Origin: an uncultured Bacteroidales bacterium
Lineage (GTDB): Bacteria; Bacteroidota; Bacteroidia; Bacteroidales; Paludibacteraceae
DNA: 64,000 nt
NCBI GenBank assembly: GCA_902798385.1
Contig: CADBWK010000005.1
Location: 50,775 to 114,774, forward strand
Direction of reading: 5' to 3'
Below the pieces are notes generated by a model. That model saw nothing but the letters and a program-made list of their open reading frames with translations. It ran no database searches and had not been told where the DNA came from. Every line of letters begins with the position of its first letter. The first letter of the stretch is position 1. Positions 52,384 to 61,111 of the stretch are shown here, in pieces. Made by a program: the position numbers and the translations under genes.

Positions 52384-53636
52384 CCACGATCTATCTCAAA
52401 CCGCATAAGGAGGATTCCCTTCGTCGTTTCCATCCCTGGGTCTTCTCGGGCGCGATCGCCCGCGTGCTGCTTGATGCCGGTCATCCGGGCAATGCACCTG
52501 CCGAAGGCGAACTCGTCTCGGTCTATTCATCGATGGGGGAGGTCCTCGGTGTAGGGCATTGGCAGATAGGTTCTATCGCCGTGCGTATCTTGGCTTTTGG
52601 TGTCGAAACCCTGCCCGCGGATTTCTGGAACGAGCGCATCCGGGCGGCGTACCAAGTGCGCGAAGCGCTTGGTCTAACCCCAAATCACCAATCACCAATC
52701 ACCAATCACCAATATAATGATACCTTCCGGCTCATTCATGGCGAGGGCGATTTCCTGCCCGGACTCATCGTCGATGTCTATGCCGACACCGCGGTCGTTC
52801 AGGCGCACTCCATCGGTATGCACCTTTGCCGCAAAGAGATCGCCAAAGCCCTCATGGACGAGATACCGCAAGTGCAGAACGTCTATTATAAATCTGACGA
52901 CACCCTGCCTTTCAAAGCTAAGATTGACGGCGATAAGATCGGTTACTTGGCGATGACCGATTGTGAGAAGGCGGACGAGTTCTGGTCTACGGAAAACGGT
53001 CTGCAGTTCCGTATCGATTGGTTGCGGGGGCAGAAGACAGGTTTCTTTATCGACCAACGCGAGAACCGTGCCCTCGTAGAGCGCTATGCGGCCAACAAAG
53101 ATGTGCTCAATATGTTCTGCTATACCGGCGGGTTCTCCCTCTATGCCCTGCGTGGCGGAGCGAAGAGTGTCGATTCGGTCGATGTCAGTCAGAAAGCCAT
53201 CGATCTTGTCAATATCAACGTGGCGCGTAACTTCCCCAACGACCCGCGCCATCACGCCTATGCGGCCGACGCGTTCGATTTTCTGAGCGACAAAATCACC
53301 AATCACAAATCGCAAATCACAAATTATGATCTCATCATCCTCGATCCGCCGGCTTTTGCCAAACACCGCGATGCGGTAAAGAACGCCCTGCGCGGCTACC
53401 AGCGCATCAACGCCAAGGCCATCGAGATGATTCGTCCGGGAGGAATCCTGTTCACGTTCTCTTGTTCGCAGGCGGTAGATAAAGAGGCCTTCCGATTGGC
53501 AGTTTTCAGCGCCGCCGCACAGGTGGGACGTAAGGTGCGTATCCTGCACCAACTCCATCAACCCCAAGACCATCCGATCAATATTTACCACCCCGAAGGC
53601 GAATACCTCAAGGGATTAGTGCTATACGTAGAATGA
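52380..53636 (+). CDS. Class I SAM-dependent rRNA methyltransferase (RlmI-like)
   Basis: 418 residues. PUA-like N-terminus (LKPHKEDSLRRFHPWVFSGAI), the middle motif FRLIHGEGDFLPGLIVDVY, then a Rossmann methyltransferase: GFFIDQRENR, NMFCYTGGFSLYALRGGAKS (SAM site), VDVSQKAIDLVNIN, YDLIILDPPAFAKHRD (the DPPAF catalytic motif) and FTFSCSQAVD with a conserved Cys. This is the RlmI/RlmK-type 23S rRNA cytosine-C5 methyltransferase family. Two separate 7-bp repeats encode NHQSPITNHQ and ITNHKSQITN in loops. Coupled by 4-bp overlaps to the genes on both sides. Confidence 0.9.
   Translation: MTTIYLKPHKEDSLRRFHPWVFSGAIARVLLDAGHPGNAPAEGELVSVYSSMGEVLGVGHWQIGSIAVRILAFGVETLPADFWNERIRAAYQVREALGLTPNHQSPITNHQYNDTFRLIHGEGDFLPGLIVDVYADTAVVQAHSIGMHLCRKEIAKALMDEIPQVQNVYYKSDDTLPFKAKIDGDKIGYLAMTDCEKADEFWSTENGLQFRIDWLRGQKTGFFIDQRENRALVERYAANKDVLNMFCYTGGFSLYALRGGAKSVDSVDVSQKAIDLVNINVARNFPNDPRHHAYAADAFDFLSDKITNHKSQITNYDLIILDPPAFAKHRDAVKNALRGYQRINAKAIEMIRPGGILFTFSCSQAVDKEAFRLAVFSAAAQVGRKVRILHQLHQPQDHPINIYHPEGEYLKGLVLYVE
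52681..52715 (+). repeat. 7-bp short tandem repeat in rlmI-like gene (site 1)
   Basis: CAAATCA, CCAATCA, CCAATCA, CCAATCA, CCAATAT, in frame as NHQSPITNHQ just before the FRLIHGEGD motif. Confidence 0.9.
53293..53327 (+). repeat. 7-bp short tandem repeat in rlmI-like gene (site 2)
   Basis: AAATCAC, CAATCAC, AAATCGC, AAATCAC, AAATTAT, in frame as ITNHKSQITNY, just before the DLIILDPPAF strand. Confidence 0.85.
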
Positions 53637-54508
53637 TTTTAGTTTGTTTTGATACCGAGACCACCGGTCTCGACGTGCAGAAAGAGCATATCATCCAACT
53701 CTCGTTGGTGAAGTTCGACACCGACACATGGTCCATCCTCGACCAGCGCGATTGGTATATCCTCCCCAAAGGGGAGTTCACCATCCCTGCCGAGGCAGAG
53801 GCGGTGCATCATATCAGCAAAGAGTTTTTGTCGGAGCACGGCGTGAGTTTGCGGAGTATCTACGATGAGTTTGTGTCCTTCGTGGGTACGCACAATATGC
53901 TCTCCTACAACGGCAACGGCTATGACGCGCCGATCCTGCATTATAACTTGAAACGTTTGGGGCTGGATTTTGATTTCGAACATCGTACATGGTTCGATGC
54001 TTTACTGCTCGAGCGTATCCATACCGCCGGTCAACTCGATGAGAACGGAGAGAAACTGCATAACAACTTAACTTCTGCGTACACGCGTTATTACGGTCAT
54101 CCGTTCGAAGGAGCACACAACTCCTTGGATGATGTAATGGCGACTATTGAGGTATTCAAAGCCCAGATCGCCGCGCATGGTTGGGAATGGGCCAATCGCG
54201 ATGAGTTCGGATTTATCTGCTTCGATCGATGGTTGCAGAAGAAGGGCGAGTATTATTACCTGACGCAAGGTGCGCACAAAGGCGAATCGATTGAGTCGAT
54301 GGTGCGTATTGACCAGAGTTACTTGGAATGGATCGTAGATAAATGCCAATGGACGGACGACCAGACACGCGCGATCATCAATCCGTATATCGGTCGCTAT
54401 ACATCTCCCTTCGCTCCCGTAACCTGTAACCCCTCACCCCTAACCCCTTCGCGTGGTAAAAAACGCCCGAAAGGAACCATCACGGACGCCGATTTGTGCC
54501 TTTTTTAA
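53633..54508 (+). CDS. DnaQ-like DEDDh 3'-5' exonuclease
   Basis: 291 residues. Exo I motif FDTETTGLD (D7, E9), Exo II region SYNGNGYDAPILHYNL, Exo III with AHNSLDDVMATIEV (His and Asp of DEDDh). The C-terminal part (FDRWLQKKGEYYYLTQGAHK, YLEWIVDKCQWTDD) matches the extension of Bacteroidota DNA polymerase III epsilon-like exonucleases. Probably acts in DNA repair or RNA processing. A period-7 repeat (PSPLTPSRGK region) lies near the C-terminus. Last gene of its operon. Confidence 0.85.
   Translation: MILVCFDTETTGLDVQKEHIIQLSLVKFDTDTWSILDQRDWYILPKGEFTIPAEAEAVHHISKEFLSEHGVSLRSIYDEFVSFVGTHNMLSYNGNGYDAPILHYNLKRLGLDFDFEHRTWFDALLLERIHTAGQLDENGEKLHNNLTSAYTRYYGHPFEGAHNSLDDVMATIEVFKAQIAAHGWEWANRDEFGFICFDRWLQKKGEYYYLTQGAHKGESIESMVRIDQSYLEWIVDKCQWTDDQTRAIINPYIGRYTSPFAPVTCNPSPLTPSRGKKRPKGTITDADLCLF
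54427..54447 (+). repeat. 7-bp short tandem repeat near the exonuclease C-terminus
   Basis: TAACCCC, TCACCCC, TAACCCC, in frame as CNPSPLTP, in a disordered-looking C-terminal linker. Confidence 0.75.
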
Positions 54509-54536
54509 CAAAAAAGTGCAAAAAAACACGCAAATA

Positions 54537-54568
54537 TTTGCGTATATCAAAAAAAAGCAGTACTTTTG
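54537..54568 (+). promoter_or_regulatory. Bacteroidetes-type promoter for tRNA-Cys and sufB
   Basis: TTTG 54537-54540, 20 nt, TACTTTTG 54561-54568. No further promoter box is seen between the tRNA and sufB. Confidence 0.75.
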
Positions 54569-54609
54569 CACCCGCTTTGTAAAAAACAAGCGTCGCGCTT
54601 ACGCGCTCC

Positions 54610-54684
54610 GGCCGGTTGGATGAGCGACTTAGTCAGCGGTCTGCAAAACCGTATAGAGCGGTTTGACTCCGCTACCGGCCTCCA
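54610..54684 (+). tRNA. tRNA-Cys(GCA)
   Basis: 75 nt with encoded CCA. Acceptor GGCCGGT / ACCGGCC, anticodon stem GCGGT / ACCGT around loop CTGCAAA (anticodon GCA), T-arm AGCGGTTTGACTCCGCT. The D-arm (GATG/AGTC) is weak, with one mismatch and an unusual loop. The other tRNAs in the window have no encoded CCA. Confidence 0.85.
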
Positions 54685-54687
54685 AGC

Positions 54688-54713
54688 CGCCCGAAAAAGG
54701 GGCGGCTATTTTT
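54688..54713 (+). terminator. Terminator-like hairpin between tRNA-Cys and sufB
   Basis: GCCGCCC-GAAAAAG-GGGCGGC followed by TATTTTT, ending directly at the sufB ATG (54714). It could end tRNA transcription and limit sufB to read-through. Confidence 0.8.
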
Positions 54714-56147
54714 ATGGAAGAGATCATCAAGGACATAACCTCTCAGGAGTATAAATACGGCTTCACCACCGACGTGGAGACCGATATCGTGCCGGCTGGA
54801 CTGAACGAGGACATCGTTCGGCTCATCTCCGCCAAGAAGCACGAACCCGAATGGCTCCTGGACTTCCGTCTCAAGGCCTTCCGCAAATGGCAGACCATGT
54901 CCGTTCCCACCTGGGCGCACCTTGACATCCCCAAGATCGACTTCCAGGCTATCTCCTACTACGCAGCTCCCAAATCGAAAATCGAAAATCGAGAATCGGA
55001 AATCGATCCCGAGATCATGAAGACCTTTGACAAACTTGGTATCCCCTTGGAGGAGCGTGCCGCGTTGGCAGGTAACATGGCGGTCGATGCCGTGATGGAC
55101 TCCGTCTCCGTCAAGACCACCTTCCGCGAGACCCTCGCCGAGAAAGGAATCATCTTCTGCTCTATCTCCGAAGCCGTGCGGGAGCACCCGGACTTGGTGC
55201 GCAAGTACCTCGGTTCGGTCGTGCCCTCTTCCGATAATTTCTATGCGGCGCTTAACTCTGCCGTCTTCTCCGACGGTTCGTTCGTCTATGTGCCGAAAGG
55301 AGTTCGTTGCCCGATGGAACTGAGTACCTATTTCCGCATCAACGCCGGTAACACCGGTCAGTTCGAGCGCACGCTGCTCATTGCCGACGAGGGCGCTTAC
55401 CTCTCTTATCTCGAGGGCTGCACCGCTCCCATGCGCGATGAGAACCAGCTGCATGCAGCGATCGTGGAGATCGTCGTGCACAAGGACGCGGAGGTCAAGT
55501 ACTCCACCGTTCAGAACTGGTACCCGGGCGATAAAGACGGTAAGGGCGGTATCTTCAATTTCGTCACCAAACGCGGCATTACTTACGAGAACGCACGCCT
55601 CTCTTGGACGCAGGTCGAGACCGGCTCTGCCATCACATGGAAATACCCGTCCTGTATCCTGCGCGGCGATAACTCCTCCGCCGAGTTCTACTCCGTTGCT
55701 GTTACCAACAACCATCAGCAGGCGGATACCGGAACGAAGATGATTCATATCGGCCGTAACACGCGCTCGCGTATTATATCTAAAGGTATATCCGCCGGAT
55801 ACAGCCAGAATGCCTACCGCGGACTCGTCAAGATGGGTGTCCATGCAGAGAACGCACGAAACTACAGCCAGTGCGACAGCCTCCTCTTGGGCGATAAGTG
55901 CGGTGCCCATACCTTCCCCGACATGATCATCGCCAACCCTACGGCGACCGTCGAGCATGAGGCAACCACCTCCAAGATCAACGAGGACCAGTTGTTCTAT
56001 TGCCGTCAGCGCGGTATAGGCGTAGAAGACGCGGTGGGACTGATTGTGAACGGCTATGCCAAAGAGGTCATGGACAAACTCCCGATGGAGTTTGCCGTTG
56101 AAGCACAAAAACTCCTCCAAGTCTCCTTGGAGGGTTCTGTGGGATAA
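54714..56147 (+). CDS. sufB: Fe-S cluster assembly scaffold SufB
   Basis: 477 residues from ATG 54714 ([17 protein letters not shown]); a longer frame would run back through the tRNA and is rejected. SufB landmarks: [77 protein letters not shown], and [19 protein letters not shown]. It is the scaffold subunit of SufBCD for iron-sulfur cluster assembly. The 7-bp repeat at 54972-55006 replaces the usual linker before [15 protein letters not shown]. No sufC or sufD follows; they must lie elsewhere. Directly behind tRNA-Cys. Confidence 0.95.
   Translation: MEEIIKDITSQEYKYGFTTDVETDIVPAGLNEDIVRLISAKKHEPEWLLDFRLKAFRKWQTMSVPTWAHLDIPKIDFQAISYYAAPKSKIENRESEIDPEIMKTFDKLGIPLEERAALAGNMAVDAVMDSVSVKTTFRETLAEKGIIFCSISEAVREHPDLVRKYLGSVVPSSDNFYAALNSAVFSDGSFVYVPKGVRCPMELSTYFRINAGNTGQFERTLLIADEGAYLSYLEGCTAPMRDENQLHAAIVEIVVHKDAEVKYSTVQNWYPGDKDGKGGIFNFVTKRGITYENARLSWTQVETGSAITWKYPSCILRGDNSSAEFYSVAVTNNHQQADTGTKMIHIGRNTRSRIISKGISAGYSQNAYRGLVKMGVHAENARNYSQCDSLLLGDKCGAHTFPDMIIANPTATVEHEATTSKINEDQLFYCRQRGIGVEDAVGLIVNGYAKEVMDKLPMEFAVEAQKLLQVSLEGSVG
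54972..55006 (+). repeat. 7-bp short tandem repeat in sufB
   Basis: AAATCGA, AAATCGA, AAATCGA, GAATCGG, AAATCGA, in frame as [11 protein letters not shown] in the linker between AISYYAAP and DPEIMKTF. Confidence 0.9.
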
Positions 56148-56165
56148 AATCACCAATTCTCATAG

Positions 56166-56200
56166 AAAATGGCACTTTTATTTGCAAGTGTCATTTTTTT
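56166..56200 (+). terminator. Terminator after sufB, overlapping the next promoter
   Basis: AAAATGGCACTT / AAGTGTCATTTT with T-run. The loop holds the TTTG (56181-56184) of the following promoter. Confidence 0.8.
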
Positions 56201-56212
56201 TGTGTAATTTTG
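56181..56212 (+). promoter_or_regulatory. Bacteroidetes-type promoter
   Basis: TTTG 56181-56184, 20 nt, TAATTTTG 56205-56212. Same terminator-over-promoter arrangement as at 11478-11526. Confidence 0.7.
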
Positions 56213-56240
56213 CAACGCAAAATGATTAACACAAACAATT

Positions 56241-56273
56241 ATGCCGGAAATCAGTCGTTTTTATGGAATATGA
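56241..56273 (+). pseudogene. DUF4160 gene remnant (first 10 codons)
   Basis: ATG 56241 reads MPEISRFYGI then stop. MPEISRFYG is the usual start of DUF4160 proteins, which normally sit directly before DUF2442. The remnant overlaps the DUF2442 start region, so almost the whole DUF4160 gene appears to be lost by deletion. Confidence 0.7.
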
Positions 56274-56515
56274 ATCTGATTTGGATAAATAGCGCCAAGT
56301 ATTTAGGCGATTATCGTTTGTCTCTGTCATTTTCTAATGGCGAGCAACGAGTGTTTGACGCGAAAGAGTTTATCGCGTCTCACCCTTTGTTTGCGTCACT
56401 TAAAGACAAACAATTATTCAGCCAATTCCAGTTGGACGGATGGACAGTTTCTTGGCAAGATGGTCGCTTAGATATAGCTCCGGAGTATTTATATGAGATA
56501 GGCACTCCGGCATAA
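56270..56515 (+). CDS. DUF2442 domain protein (possibly a relic)
   Basis: 81 residues from ATG 56270 (MNLIWINSAKYLGDYRLSLS); an in-frame ATG at 56222 would add 16 residues that overlap the DUF4160 remnant. Matches DUF2442: SFSNGEQRVFDAKEFI, LFSQFQLDGWTVSWQDGRLD, IAPEYLYE. DUF4160/DUF2442 pairs are suspected toxin-antitoxin-like modules. Here the partner is reduced to ten codons, so this protein may no longer have its original role. Driven by the promoter at 56181-56212. Confidence 0.75.
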   Translation: MNLIWINSAKYLGDYRLSLSFSNGEQRVFDAKEFIASHPLFASLKDKQLFSQFQLDGWTVSWQDGRLDIAPEYLYEIGTPA

Positions 56516-56589
56516 AGAGTATAGTCCCTTTCCGGAGTAAAATGGAGAAATACAAGCGCGAAGCGTCGCGCAAATAATAGCGTTATAAG

Positions 56590-56968
56590 CCAAAACTCTC
56601 ACCACTGTTGAGAGAAATTGCTCCTTCAGCAGAACAAGTATTCCGCGACCAATATGTGATGGAGTTTATCTTTACTTTTCTTCCACCGCGAGTTGCAATG
56701 CCTCGTAGCCTTTGAACTGAAGATGGGTTCGTTCAAACCGGAACATTTGGGACAATTGAATTTCTATTTGGAGGCATTGGATAGGGATGTAAAGAAACCT
56801 CATGAAAACCCGAGTATAGGTATTCTTCTCTGTAAAGATAAAGATAACGAAGTCGTTGAGTATGCACTCAGTCGCTCGTTATCGCCCACTATGGTGGCAG
56901 AATATAAGCTTTGCCTGCCGGACAAAAAACTCTTACAGCAAAAAATGCGTGAGATAGAAGCGGAATAA
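56590..56968 (+). pseudogene. Decayed PDDEXK nuclease (YhcG/DUF1016 family)
   Basis: Two pieces in different frames. The first, around 56596-56675, reads LLREIAPSAEQVFRDQYVMEF. The second, from about 56679, reads FFHRELQCLVAFELKMGSFK, then GQLNFYLEALDRDVKKPHEN, PSIGILLCKDKDNEVVEYAL and LPDKKLLQQKMREIEAE to the stop at 56968. Both are C-terminal DUF1016 landmarks; roughly 50 residues of the core between YVMEF and FHRELQC are missing and the frame is broken. The N-terminal half of the gene is absent. Nothing gene-like is seen in 56516-56589. Confidence 0.8.
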
Positions 56969-57114
56969 TCATCGTCACTCACTGACGTTAAACAGAACCA
57001 GGTATGACCTCACCGACAGCGTTAAAAAGCGGTGATATAGTAACAATTCGCGTTGGCGATTTATTTGGTAAGTTAGAAATGTAAAAAAAGAAACACCCCG
57101 AAATATCAATTATT

Positions 57115-60100
57115 ATGAAGCACAAAGTCCTTCTTTTAGTGGCAATGTTAGCAGCCGCAGCAGGAATGTTCGCACAAAGCGCGAACAACGAAGACGAGGT
57201 CGTTAAGATCGACCGTATGAACCAAAACGCCTATCGCGAGGGCGAGATCTTGGTCAAGTTCAAAGCCGATGGTGCCGTACAGATGCGTGCTCCGAGAAAG
57301 GCTAAGTTTCAAACCTCTCATGTCAATGCCGTAGATGCCCTATTTGAAGAATTGGGTGTGGATTCTATAGAACAACTTATGCCGATGACCGGACACAAGA
57401 ACGTCGGTCGCCGCGTCAAAGCCTATAATGGTAAAGAGATTAAGGTACAGGACTTGTCCAAACTCTACCGCCTGACGCTCAAAGCAGAGAAAGCCCAGAC
57501 GATGCACGAAGCCATCGACCGTCTCAAGGCGATGGACGAAGTGGAGTTCGCCGAGCCGAACTATATCGTTTATACCATGTCGCTGCCGTACCAAGAGGAA
57601 GATATTCCGACGGCAGACCAGCAGACCTATACCGCCGAGCCACTCTATAGCCAGCAGTGGGGCTTGCAGGCAATTAATCTTCCTGCGCTCTGGGACAAAC
57701 CCAAGAAAAGCAGTAAACGTCCGGTGATTGCCATTCTGGATACGGGTGTGGATATTGAGCACCCTGATTTGGCAGCCAATATCTGGACGAACGCCGCCGA
57801 AGCAGCCGGTATCAGCGGACAAGACGATGATGCAAACGGTTTCAAGGACGATATCCACGGCTGGGATTTTATCAATAACCATAGTGTCACCAACGACTTC
57901 AATGGTCATGGAACCCACTGCGCCGGTATTGCAGCCGCAGTAGGCAACAACGGTATAGGTATCACGGGCGCGAACCCTGACGCACTCATTATGCCGGTAA
58001 CAGTCATGCAGAGCAACGGAACGGGCGATGTTGCAACCATTGTCAAAGGTATCGATTACGCCGCAGCCAACGGCGCAGATGTTATCTCCATGTCTATCGG
58101 CGGTTATAACTATTCTATGGCTGAGGAGCAAGCCCTTGGACGTGCCTATGCAGATGCAGTACTGGTGGCTGCTGCAGGTAATGACGGTCATGCCATGGTT
58201 CCCCCTGTCCATTGCTTTTTTGATGCCCCGATGTTCCCTGCTGCCTTTACATTTGTATTAGGTGTAGAAGCATCTGCCAATGCGCAAGGAACATTAGCAG
58301 GTTTCAGTAACTTTGATGAGACAGGACCTATTTATTCCCCGTTTGGAGAAAACGAACTCTATAATTACGAACTCCGCGCACCGGGTGTGCAGATTCTGAG
58401 CACTTTCCCCGGTGGACGTTATAAGAACCTGAATGGTACTTCAATGGCTTGCCCGTTAGCAGCCGGTGCTATCTCTCGTTTGTTGCAAACGAAAGAGAAG
58501 CTCAGTTGGGAACTGCTCTTTGGCGACTTAATTCATACCCGCAACGGCAATATAGATATTCTTTCTGCGTATAACATCACCGATGCAGACCGTCACCCGG
58601 AATTGGCATTAGTGACTGCGAACTTAACGGACACGACCAGCGGCGATGGAGACAATCGTGCTGATGCAGGAGAAACGATTGAGTTCTATCCTATCTTCAA
58701 GAATGCATGGGGGCAAGCAGAGAACGTACGTTTTTGGATTAAAGCCGGTTATTATAACCAAGGCGACTGGGTATGGGATGATACTACCCTTATTCACTCG
58801 CTCCAAGATACCGCATATTTCGGAAAGCCATTAAGTAGCTATGCAAAAGCGACGTCACTCAATCCCTATCGTATGACCATTAGCCCCGATTGCGCCGATG
58901 GTCGTAAAATCAATATGACCTTCTTTGCTCTATGTGATAATGCCGCAGATACCTTGCGCCAAACAATAACATTAGATGTGGAGAATGGCGTAGAAATTGG
59001 AGGTATGATTTCTGAAGATATGACACTCTATCCCAATGTGCATTATATAGTCACCAATAATTTAGCGGTACCGGATGGTGTTACGTTGACTATTAAGCCG
59101 GGAACAGTACTAAAGTTCAAAGATGGAGCTGGTATTTCAGCATCTTCCTATGGAACAATTACTGCAATAGGCACACCAGATAGTATGATTGTTTTTACTA
59201 TGGCAGATGGGGCATCTGGCAACATTACTAGCATTATATTAAATAATACATCTTCCAGCTCAAATAGTAAACTTGAGTATGCTCTAATTACAAACTTAAA
59301 AACAAATCGTAGTATTTTAGAATCAACGTCATCTAAACATTGTGTTTTGAAAAATATCAAATCGGGAGATTGGACATTCGGACGTAGTGCTAAAGAAGAG
59401 AATGTTAACATTTACGATAGTCACCTTAGTTTTAGTCCTTTTTATCCAAACGGGATAGCTATTAATTGCAATATAGCAAATGTGATTAATCCATCAGCTA
59501 CCAAAACTAATTCATATAGAAGTGTTATTACAGATCTCCTGTGGAGCAGCATTCAAAAATGTAATGTTTTCCCAATTTTATACAATGATGGAATGGGTGT
59601 CGCAGTTTTCAATGAAACAAATCCGAGGATATATCACACAGATAATCCATGCTATTTTGGCTCGGCAAGAGAAGATATAGTTCGACAATACGTATTAGAT
59701 GTCGAAAGCGGATGGCAGTTTGGGAAATATGACCTATCCAATATGCTTACTCGGCCGTCAGCCGAAGCCCATGGAATTGTGTGGAAAATTTTGGTAGATG
59801 GTATAGATGCACAAGATGAGTTTGAGCAGTTGCCGCCTATAGGTGTGGGTACGCACGAATGTAAAGTCTATTTCAACCGTCCGATGGATATTAGTATTGC
59901 GCCTTCCATTTCATTCGGAGTGCGTCAGCCTTACACTCAACATCAAGTAGCAGAGAATGGTTCTTGGTCTGCGGATAGTACGATTTATACAGCGTACTTC
60001 ACCATTGACGGTAAATCCGTGACCGATGGTCTCAACACCTTCAAGGTATATGGAGCAGAGGATGACGAGCACTTTGAGATACCGGAAGAGAACTACCGGT

Positions 60101-61107
60101 TCCATATGGAAGTAGCAGCTGCCGGTTCGATGAGTACAGGTCTGATGGCAGAAGCCGGTCTCGGTAAAGTAACACTTACATGGGAAACAGACGAAGAAGA
60201 CTTCGCGGACCTGCTCGGTTATAATATCTATCGCTGGACAACAGATACGATTAAGTGGAACCGTTATTGGGACTCACAAAAACAGCAGTATATTGAGGCA
60301 GGCTGGCGTTTCGATACCATCTGCGTTAACACCTCTCTCCTTGATGCGCAAGATACAGAGTTTGTGGATTATAACGTAGTACCCGGTAAGGATTATTACT
60401 ATGTTATCCGTCAAGTTACCACTTCTCTCAATTCTTATGATTTGAGCAACGCCGTTGTGGCTCGTCCGTTAACGGCTATCAAGGGCGACGCGAATGGTTC
60501 GATGACAGTCGATGTAGCGGATGTGATTACCGAAGTGAACTATATCACGCGTCAAAATCCGCAACCGTTTATCTTCGAGGCTGCCGATGTAAACTCTGAT
60601 GATCAGGTGAACATCATCGACGTAGTGGCTACAGTTGATCTCATTCTTCATCCGCAGTCGCAGACGAATGCCATCAACGATGCTACTGCTTTCTACTATA
60701 TCGAAAACGGAATCCTTTATGTGGAGAGCGATGCAGTACTCGGTGGCGTACAATGTACGTTTGAGGCAGAGCAAGGACATACCTTCACGGCTCTGAGTGC
60801 TTTAAATGAGTTTGAAAAAGTCGGCACATGGCAGAACGAAGAGCAGTATATGTTCATGGCTTATTCGATGTCCGGCAAGACACTCAGTGTCGGCAAGACA
60901 GCTCTGCTCCAGATCGGCGAAGCGGAACTGACGAACATCATTCTCAGCGATGCACAAGGACATAATGTCGCAGCCGCTCCGCGTATCTCGCAGGCTTTAG
61001 ATGGTACGACCTTTGTTCCTGCCGCAAGCAAGTATCTGCAAGAAGGAGCATTGTACATCAAACACGGCAAGCATATCTACAATGTAATGGGTACTTTAAT
61101 CAAGTAA
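57115..61107 (+). CDS. Secreted subtilisin-like (S8) protease with dockerin and sorting-type tail
   Basis: 1330 residues. Signal peptide MKHKVLLLVAMLAAAAGMFAQ. A propeptide-like region (about 22-165; YREGEILVKFK), an S8 domain (about 180-475) with the full triad D209 (AILDTGVDIEHPDL), H265 (FNGHGTHCAGIAAA) and S443 (LNGTSMACPLAAGA). Then beta domains, an AT-rich beta-helix-like region (about 620-900), an FnIII-like domain (about 1005-1115), a type I dockerin (about 1122-1182; KGDANGSMTVDVADVITEV and AADVNSDDQVNIIDVV, two calcium-binding loops), and the tail KYLQEGALYIKHGKHIYNVM. The next gene encodes cohesin-like domains, a natural partner for the dockerin. Confidence 0.9.
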   Translation: MKHKVLLLVAMLAAAAGMFAQSANNEDEVVKIDRMNQNAYREGEILVKFKADGAVQMRAPRKAKFQTSHVNAVDALFEELGVDSIEQLMPMTGHKNVGRRVKAYNGKEIKVQDLSKLYRLTLKAEKAQTMHEAIDRLKAMDEVEFAEPNYIVYTMSLPYQEEDIPTADQQTYTAEPLYSQQWGLQAINLPALWDKPKKSSKRPVIAILDTGVDIEHPDLAANIWTNAAEAAGISGQDDDANGFKDDIHGWDFINNHSVTNDFNGHGTHCAGIAAAVGNNGIGITGANPDALIMPVTVMQSNGTGDVATIVKGIDYAAANGADVISMSIGGYNYSMAEEQALGRAYADAVLVAAAGNDGHAMVPPVHCFFDAPMFPAAFTFVLGVEASANAQGTLAGFSNFDETGPIYSPFGENELYNYELRAPGVQILSTFPGGRYKNLNGTSMACPLAAGAISRLLQTKEKLSWELLFGDLIHTRNGNIDILSAYNITDADRHPELALVTANLTDTTSGDGDNRADAGETIEFYPIFKNAWGQAENVRFWIKAGYYNQGDWVWDDTTLIHSLQDTAYFGKPLSSYAKATSLNPYRMTISPDCADGRKINMTFFALCDNAADTLRQTITLDVENGVEIGGMISEDMTLYPNVHYIVTNNLAVPDGVTLTIKPGTVLKFKDGAGISASSYGTITAIGTPDSMIVFTMADGASGNITSIILNNTSSSSNSKLEYALITNLKTNRSILESTSSKHCVLKNIKSGDWTFGRSAKEENVNIYDSHLSFSPFYPNGIAINCNIANVINPSATKTNSYRSVITDLLWSSIQKCNVFPILYNDGMGVAVFNETNPRIYHTDNPCYFGSAREDIVRQYVLDVESGWQFGKYDLSNMLTRPSAEAHGIVWKILVDGIDAQDEFEQLPPIGVGTHECKVYFNRPMDISIAPSISFGVRQPYTQHQVAENGSWSADSTIYTAYFTIDGKSVTDGLNTFKVYGAEDDEHFEIPEENYRFHMEVAAAGSMSTGLMAEAGLGKVTLTWETDEEDFADLLGYNIYRWTTDTIKWNRYWDSQKQQYIEAGWRFDTICVNTSLLDAQDTEFVDYNVVPGKDYYYVIRQVTTSLNSYDLSNAVVARPLTAIKGDANGSMTVDVADVITEVNYITRQNPQPFIFEAADVNSDDQVNIIDVVATVDLILHPQSQTNAINDATAFYYIENGILYVESDAVLGGVQCTFEAEQGHTFTALSALNEFEKVGTWQNEEQYMFMAYSMSGKTLSVGKTALLQIGEAELTNIILSDAQGHNVAAAPRISQALDGTTFVPAASKYLQEGALYIKHGKHIYNVMGTLIK

Positions 61108-61111
61108 AGCC

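Noticed and set aside
54672-56156. A 494-codon open frame antisense to sufB
   Set aside because: sufB on the plus strand is fully conserved; the antisense frame has no recognisable domain and arises from the codon bias.
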